Shown here one piece after another: positions 7,122-9,651 of a stretch of DNA of 9,651 nt. The notes beneath the pieces are model-generated. The model was not told the origin of the DNA. It was given only the letters and a program-made list of their open reading frames with translations, and made no database searches. A program made the position numbers and the translations under genes. Each line of letters begins with the position of its first letter. Position 1 is the stretch's first letter. The DNA is from Solirubrobacterales bacterium (GTDB lineage Bacteria; Actinomycetota; Thermoleophilia; Solirubrobacterales; Solirubrobacteraceae), in the NCBI GenBank assembly GCA_025963955.1, contig JAOPZU010000233.1, positions 1-9,651 of the forward strand, in the 5' to 3' direction.

Positions 7122-7149
7122 TTGAAACCGGGCGGGTAGGCACTAGGGT
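7122..7149 (+). promoter_or_regulatory. Promoter TTGAAA-N16-TAGGGT for the dehydrogenase gene, predicted leaderless
   Basis: The -35 box TTGAAA (7122-7127) and -10 box TAGGGT (7144-7149) are 16 nt apart, close to the housekeeping sigma consensus. The -10 box ends exactly 7 nt before GTG 7157, so the transcript should start at or very near the start codon. This is the best-formed promoter in the window and separates the dehydrogenase from the HD-ROK unit. Confidence 0.7.
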
Positions 7150-7156
7150 CAGGCGG

Positions 7157-8263
7157 GTGCCCGCACCCCTGAAGATCGCCATCCTCGAAGGTGACGAGAC
7201 CGGACAGGAGCTCCTGGACCAGGCCATCCGCCTCCTAGCCCCGGACGTCATCGGCCTGCAGCCGGAGCTCGTCCACTATGACCTCTCGCTCGCGAACCGG
7301 CGCGCCACGCAGAACGGGGTGGTCACCGAGGCCGCGACGGCCATTCGCAAGTACGGCTTCGGCATCAAGGCCGCGACGATCACGCCCGAGGGCAAGGATG
7401 ACGTCGGCTCGCCGAACCGCCTGCTGCGCGAGGGCATCGACGGCAAGGTCATCGTCCGCACCGGGCGGCGCATTCCCGGGGTGACGCCGATCGGCGGCAC
7501 CTACCACCCGATCTCCGTCGTGCGGATGGCCGTCGGGGACGCCTATGGGGCCAAGGAGTCCCGCGAAGGCGAGGCGGGCAGCGACGACGAGGTCGCCGTG
7601 CGCGTGGAGCGCATCACCCGCTCCGTCTGCCGCGCGGTCAGCGAGTACGCGTTCCGGCAGGCCACGAAGATGGGCGGCAAGGTCTACGGCGGTCCGAAGT
7701 GGACCGTCTCCCCCGTCTACGAGGGCATGCTCAAGGAGGAGATGGACAAGGCGGCCGCGCAGTACCCGGAGGTCGAGTACCGGCCGATGCTCATCGACGC
7801 GACCTACGCCGGCCTCATCTCGGGCGCGACCGAGACCCCGCTCGTCATCCCCGCCCTGAACCGTGACGGCGACTGCCTCTCCGACCTCGTGATGCCGATG
7901 TTCGGCTCGATCGCGGGCGCCGAGTCGGTGCTGCTGGCGTTCGACGAGGAGTACCGCACGCGGGCGGCGATGGCCGAGGCCCCGCACGGGACCGCGCCGA
8001 CGCTCCTGGGGAAGGATGTCGCGAACCCGATGGCGATGATCCTGAGCTGCGCGGCCGTCCTGCACTATGCGGCGACGGCGGGCCACGAGGGCGCCGAGCG
8101 CGCCTCGCGCGCGATCTACGAGTCGGTGCTCGAGGCGACGGCAGCCGGCGTCAAGACCCCGGACCTCGGCGGCCACCACGGCACGACCGACTTCACCAGC
8201 GAGGTCGTGACGCGCGTGCAGCACAAGATCGACGTCTGGTCCTCCCTCGGCACCACCGTCTGA
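7157..8263 (+). CDS. Isocitrate/isopropylmalate dehydrogenase family protein, probably isocitrate dehydrogenase-like
   Basis: This 368-aa beta-decarboxylating dehydrogenase oxidises a 2R,3S-hydroxyacid with NAD(P) and a divalent metal. The isocitrate-type substrate residues align: S85-x-N87-xxx-R91, R101 and R123, against E. coli Icd Ser113, Asn115, Arg119, Arg129 and Arg153. Catalytic Tyr164 (SEYAF) and Lys181 (GPKWTV) and metal ligands Asp214, Asp239 and Asp243 (DGDCLSD) are present. The coenzyme loop reads HGTAPTLLGKDVANP. Oddities are RTG where most family members have RP after Arg101, and Thr282-Leu283 where Lys-Tyr marks NADP and Asp-Ile marks NAD enzymes, so the cofactor is undecided. 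It is shorter than E. coli Icd (416 aa). GTG 7157 is chosen from the family N-terminus LKIAILEGDETG and the promoter 7 nt upstream; the longer open frame upstream overlaps the ROK gene and is not family sequence. Confidence 0.9.
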   Translation: MPAPLKIAILEGDETGQELLDQAIRLLAPDVIGLQPELVHYDLSLANRRATQNGVVTEAATAIRKYGFGIKAATITPEGKDDVGSPNRLLREGIDGKVIVRTGRRIPGVTPIGGTYHPISVVRMAVGDAYGAKESREGEAGSDDEVAVRVERITRSVCRAVSEYAFRQATKMGGKVYGGPKWTVSPVYEGMLKEEMDKAAAQYPEVEYRPMLIDATYAGLISGATETPLVIPALNRDGDCLSDLVMPMFGSIAGAESVLLAFDEEYRTRAAMAEAPHGTAPTLLGKDVANPMAMILSCAAVLHYAATAGHEGAERASRAIYESVLEATAAGVKTPDLGGHHGTTDFTSEVVTRVQHKIDVWSSLGTTV

Positions 8264-8275
8264 GCCGCTACCGCA

Positions 8276-8311
8276 TCCGGCCGCTGAGCGGAGACCGGCG
8301 CACCGGCCGGA
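8276..8311. repeat. 8-bp perfect inverted repeat after the dehydrogenase gene
   Basis: TCCGGCCG (8276-8283) and CGGCCGGA (8304-8311) flank 20 nt, starting 12 nt after the dehydrogenase stop. Smaller stems follow at 8322-8334 and 8332-8350. There is no T-run. This may be part of a rho-independent-like or processing structure, but in such GC-rich DNA it carries little weight alone. Confidence 0.35.
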
Positions 8312-8383
8312 CCCGGGACTTCCGCACGTTGCGGGCGCGGATTCCGCCCGGAGTCGCAAGATCCGTTGCAGCTCACACCGCGT

Positions 8384-8405
8384 AAAGCCCACGAACAAGG
8401 GCTTT
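8384..8405 (+). terminator. Candidate terminator of the dehydrogenase gene
   Basis: AAAGCCC (8384-8390) and GGGCTTT (8399-8405) form a perfect 7-bp stem with an 8-nt loop. The A-flanked GC stem ending in TTT is the usual shape of an intrinsic terminator and stands out in this GC-rich spacer. The T-run is only three, and the stem is symmetric, so it could act on either strand. It lies 120 nt after the dehydrogenase stop and 61 nt before the next small ORF. Confidence 0.5.
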
Positions 8406-8451
8406 GGCGTGATCAAATGACACGAACACGCGTTCCGTCCGTCGAAGCGCC

Positions 8452-8457
8452 TAGCGT
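8452..8457 (+). promoter_or_regulatory. Possible -10 box TAGCGT for the small ORF at 8467
   Basis: TAGCGT fits TANNNT and ends 9 nt before ATG 8467, so any leader would be 0-3 nt. No clear -35 box and no Shine-Dalgarno are visible. It is weaker than the TAGGGT boxes at 5483 and 7144, but the similar placement supports the ORF start. Confidence 0.35.
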
Positions 8458-8466
8458 GGCGAACAC

Positions 8467-8823
8467 ATGTTCCCCCCTACGGAAGATCAGAGCCGGTCCC
8501 CCCGTCCGTGGCGGGCCGCGCTGCGGGGCGCCGCCGAGCTTGTGGTCGCCTTCGCGACCCTGGACAGCTACCCGCTGAACCGGACCCCGGACGACTCCTC
8601 GGACGGCGACGCGCTCCTTGCCGAGCTGGACATCTTCCACGGCGCGGCGCGCGATCCCCACGGTCGTGCTGCGCGCCTTGAGGGCGCCGCCCGGGGCCGC
8701 GGTCACGGCCGTCCCCCGGTGCGTGCGGTCCTGTGCCTGCACCACCACGTGCTCTCCACTGAGCTCGCGCCGGTGCCGGCCCGCACCGACGACGGTACGC
8801 GGAAGCTCAGCCGCCACATCTGA
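8467..8823 (+). CDS. Small hypothetical protein, 118 aa
   Basis: This gene is not recognised. The frame runs from ATG 8467 to TGA 8821-8823, with strong G/C at third codon positions over roughly codons 15-60, as in the proven genes; the bias weakens towards the 3' end. The N-terminal half looks protein-like: WRAALRGAAELVVAFATLDS, a short amphipathic/hydrophobic helix, then an acidic stretch (residues ~40-60) containing DDSSDGDALLAELDIF. The C-terminal half is Arg/Gly/His-rich with a single Cys and three consecutive His (VLCLHHHVL). There is no convincing signal peptide or membrane helix. A possible -10 box lies 9 nt upstream. It sits alone between a candidate terminator and a hairpin-rich spacer. 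It could be a real orphan gene, a decaying gene, or a chance frame. Confidence 0.45.
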   Translation: MFPPTEDQSRSPRPWRAALRGAAELVVAFATLDSYPLNRTPDDSSDGDALLAELDIFHGAARDPHGRAARLEGAARGRGHGRPPVRAVLCLHHHVLSTELAPVPARTDDGTRKLSRHI

Positions 8824-8895
8824 CTCGTGCCGCCCCTCGGCCCGGCGGCGTCGACCTTCCTGGGAGGGTGGTCGGGGCCCGGGTCGCGGGAGGCA

Positions 8896-8934
8896 ACCGG
8901 GCGCGCCGGGCTGCAGCACACCGGACGCGCCGGG
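8896..8934. repeat. Two 15-nt direct repeats, period 24
   Basis: ACCGGGCGCGCCGGG (8896-8910) and ACCGGACGCGCCGGG (8920-8934) differ at one base, with 9 nt between them. Each is itself nearly palindromic around GGCGCGCC or GACGCGCC. They lie immediately upstream of the long hairpin. Confidence 0.5.
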
Positions 8935-8944
8935 TAGAAAGACA

Positions 8945-9011
8945 ACGACGCGGGGCCTGCGTCGATCTCGGGCGGAAGCAGAGCCTGGGATCGACGCAGG
9001 CCTCGCGGCGT
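8945..9011 (+). other. Long hairpin, 28 of 29 positions paired, 9-nt loop; candidate structured RNA
   Basis: The arms 8945-8973 and 8983-9011 pair at every position except one A-G mismatch (8948/9008). The core GGCCTGCGTCGATC (8954-8967) is exactly complementary to 8989-9002. The three non-Watson-Crick pairs (8953/9003, 8968/8988, 8970/8986) are all G-U when read as + strand RNA and would be A-C mismatches on the minus strand, which points to a + strand transcript. The loop is GGAAGCAGA. No T-run follows, so it is not a standard terminator. Confidence 0.7.
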
Positions 9012-9041
9012 GCGGGCCTCGCGGGCCGGAGCCCGTCCCGC
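9012..9041 (+). other. Nested hairpin next to the long hairpin
   Basis: The outer stem GCGGG (9012-9016) pairs with CCCGC (9037-9041). The inner stem CGGGC (9022-9026) pairs with GCCCG (9031-9035) around a CGGA tetraloop, extended by a G-U pair (9021/9036). It begins directly after the 28-pair hairpin, so the two could stack in one RNA. Short GC stems arise easily at this GC content. Confidence 0.35.
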
Positions 9042-9068
9042 CGCGCGCCGACGACGGTGCGCCCCGGA

Positions 9069-9083
9069 GGAGCACCCAGCTCC
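9069..9083. other. Small 5-bp hairpin between the two long hairpins
   Basis: GGAGC (9069-9073) pairs with GCTCC (9079-9083) around the loop ACCCA. It is recorded only because it continues the chain of stems between 8945 and 9145; alone it would not be notable. Confidence 0.25.
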
Positions 9084-9093
9084 GTCGGCTGCG

Positions 9094-9145
9094 CGCCGAG
9101 ACCCGAATCACCCCCGTGTAGACGGGCATAGATCGGGTCTCGGCG
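9094..9145. other. Second long hairpin, 13-bp perfect outer stem with a nested stem
   Basis: CGCCGAGACCCGA (9094-9106) is exactly complementary to 9133-9145. After a symmetric 6x6 internal loop, CCCGT (9113-9117) pairs with ACGGG (9122-9126) around a GTAG loop in the same register, so the element is symmetric along its length. A G-U pair at 9093/9146 extends it on the + strand. No T-run follows on either side. Confidence 0.65.
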
Positions 9146-9259
9146 TCGCCTCGGCGTGCACCGCGAGACTGGGCAAGCGGAGCGGCCCTCGAAACACACC
9201 ACGCAGTGCCGCCTAGAGGCACACGTAGGCCCGCGCGCTGCCGGACCAGCCCGCAGGCC

Positions 9260-9304
9260 GGTCGCGCCCTCACTGGTCCCGCCCTCAACGGTCCCGCCCT
9301 CACG
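9260..9304. repeat. Three tandem copies of a 15-bp unit
   Basis: Units at 9260-9274, 9275-9289 and 9290-9304 read GGTCGCGCCCTCACT, GGTCCCGCCCTCAAC and GGTCCCGCCCTCACG. They share GGTC[G/C]CGCCCTCA and differ mostly in the last two bases. The array lies about 50 bp beyond the rRNA operon terminator. Confidence 0.75.
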
Positions 9305-9353
9305 CGGAACCCGTTCATGTCCCGGAAGCCGGCCGGAGACTGGCTGCTTAACG

Positions 9354-9383
9354 ACAACGGGCCTCCCGAAGGAGGCCCATTGT
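9354..9383 (-). terminator. rRNA operon terminator, possibly bidirectional
   Basis: GGGCCTCC (9359-9366) and GGAGGCCC (9371-9378) form a perfect 8-bp stem. On the minus strand the loop is TTCG, a very stable tetraloop, and the stem extends through a G-U pair and ACAA/TTGT, followed by GTTGTCGTT. It begins 10 nt after the 5S 3' end, as expected for an rrn terminator. On the + strand the hairpin is followed by ATTGTTCAATT, so it may also stop transcripts from the small-ORF side. Confidence 0.85.
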
Positions 9384-9392
9384 TCAATTAAA

Positions 9393-9508
9393 TCCGGCGG
9401 CGTCTTACTCTCCCGGGCCCTTGCGAGCCAAGTACCATCAGCGCTGAGAGGCTTAACTGCCCTGTTCGGAATGGGAAGGGGTGTTTCCCTCTCGCAATAA
9501 CCACCGGA
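9393..9508 (-). rRNA. rrf: 5S ribosomal RNA
   Basis: Read on the minus strand, the 116-nt sequence starts TCCGGTGGTTATTGCGAGAG and has the conserved loop segment CCCATTCCGAACAGGGCAGTTAAGC... found in bacterial 5S rRNAs, then GCTGATGGTACTTGG and GGGAGAGTAAGACGCCGCCGGA. The first and last ~9 nt pair as helix I (TCCGGTGG with CCGCCGGA). Ends are set by this helix and could be off by 1-2 nt. It follows 23S rRNA in the usual 23S-5S order and is followed by a terminator. Confidence 0.96.
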
Positions 9509-9616
9509 AAATCGCGAAAGATCCGGTCACCACCCCACCACACAAGGGGTGTGGGGTCGTGACCGCTCTTGGCGGTCTTTCAAAACTGCACAGTTTGCCA
9601 CAAGGTAATCAAATAT
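9509..9616 (-). other. 23S-5S internal transcribed spacer with alternative stems
   Basis: The ~108-nt spacer contains no tRNA. On the transcribed strand it has GACCGC/GCGGTC (9577-9572 with 9566-9561, 5-nt loop) and a longer stem in which GGTCAC (9564-9559) pairs with GTGACC (9530-9525) and encloses a GC-rich inner stem (9556-9533). The two share bases 9561-9564 and cannot form together. Such stems are likely processing sites; the segment TGTGCAGTTTTGAAAGA resembles post-23S spacers of other bacteria. Confidence 0.7.
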
Positions 9617-9651
9617 CCGTCAAGCCCTCGACCCATTAGTACTGGTCTCCT
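9617..9651 (-). rRNA. rrl: 23S ribosomal RNA, 3' end (partial)
   Basis: On the minus strand the edge reads AGGAGACCAGTACTAATGGG followed by TCGAGGGCTTGACGG, matching the conserved 3' terminus of bacterial 23S rRNA (E. coli ...GTACTAATGAACCG...GGCTTAACC). The exact 3' end, placed near 9617, is inferred from that alignment. The rest of the gene lies beyond the right edge. Confidence 0.9.

Larger units (their letters stand above)
8824..9353. other. 530-bp spacer without a convincing gene, dense in hairpins and short repeats
   Basis: No frame on either strand shows the third-position G/C bias of the genes here. A long minus-strand frame (9387-8413) runs through the rRNA terminator and the small ORF and is judged non-coding. 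The stretch holds a 10-position stem at 8851-8875, direct repeats at 8896-8934, a long hairpin at 8945-9011, stems at 9012-9041 and 9069-9083, a second long hairpin at 9094-9145, a 5-bp stem at 9206-9222, and a three-copy 15-bp repeat at 9260-9304. No tRNA, tmRNA or RNase P RNA signature was found. Confidence 0.6.

Noticed and set aside
6950..7156. Apparent N-terminal extension of the dehydrogenase into the ROK gene
   Set aside because: It overlaps the ROK C-terminus in another frame and is not family sequence; the family N-terminus and a promoter support GTG 7157.
8968..8990. Resemblance of the loop GGAAGCAGA to the SRP RNA signature GGAAGCAG
   Set aside because: SRP RNA needs CAGG before a GGAA tetraloop and AGCAG in the opposite strand of a symmetric loop. 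Here the bases lie in one 9-nt loop on a continuous helix, so it is not SRP RNA.
8824..9121. Continuation of a + strand frame past the small ORF up to a TAG inside the second hairpin
   Set aside because: Third-position G/C is clearly lower than in the genes, and no start or ribosome-binding site fits. Kept only as a possible decayed copy because of the PVPxRxDDG repeat.
8413..9387. A 324-codon minus-strand frame covering the spacer and the small ORF
   Set aside because: It starts within the rRNA terminator region, crosses both long hairpins, lacks codon bias of its own, and is antisense to the better-supported small ORF. Its residue make-up looks like a shadow.
9509..9616. A tRNA in the 23S-5S spacer
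   Set aside because: No cloverleaf, no T-loop GTTCGANTC and no acceptor pairing; only simple stems are present.

Overview
The window is very GC-rich bacterial chromosome with G/C at nearly all third codon positions. It suggests a deep-branching actinobacterium, perhaps Thermoleophilia/Solirubrobacterales. The reasons are codon use, GTG/TTG starts, leaderless-looking promoters, a MurA with Asp in place of the catalytic Cys, and a short HisG paired with HisZ, where the better-known Actinobacteria use a long HisG. The lineage is inference, since no database was searched.

Layout. Bases 3-215 (+) are the C-terminal end of an Arg/Cys-rich protein. Convergent to it, bases 217-5425 (-) form one compact unit transcribed as murA-hisZ-hisG-hisH-hisA-hisF. 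It joins the first committed step of peptidoglycan synthesis to the first histidine step (HisZ/HisG), the isomerase HisA and the two subunits of imidazole glycerol phosphate synthase (HisH/HisF). hisD, hisC, hisB and hisI/E are absent from the window. A 70-bp divergent spacer follows, then a (+) unit: an HD-domain protein overlapping a ROK sugar kinase, then an isocitrate/isopropylmalate dehydrogenase family enzyme with its own strong-looking promoter. A TAGGGT -10 box lies exactly 7 nt before the start codon of both the HD gene and the dehydrogenase gene, which predicts leaderless mRNAs.

After a candidate terminator (8384-8405) comes a small unrecognised ORF (8467-8823, +), then about 530 bp with no convincing gene. 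That stretch is unusually structured: a 67-nt hairpin with 28 of 29 positions paired, whose wobbles are all G-U on the + strand; a second long hairpin; several smaller stems; and direct repeats. This is the most interesting unexplained part of the window.

The right edge is the 3' end of an rRNA operon on the minus strand: the last ~35 nt of 23S rRNA, a ~108-nt spacer, 5S rRNA, and a UUCG-loop terminator that may also stop + strand transcripts. No tRNA, CRISPR array, insertion sequence or prophage gene was seen.
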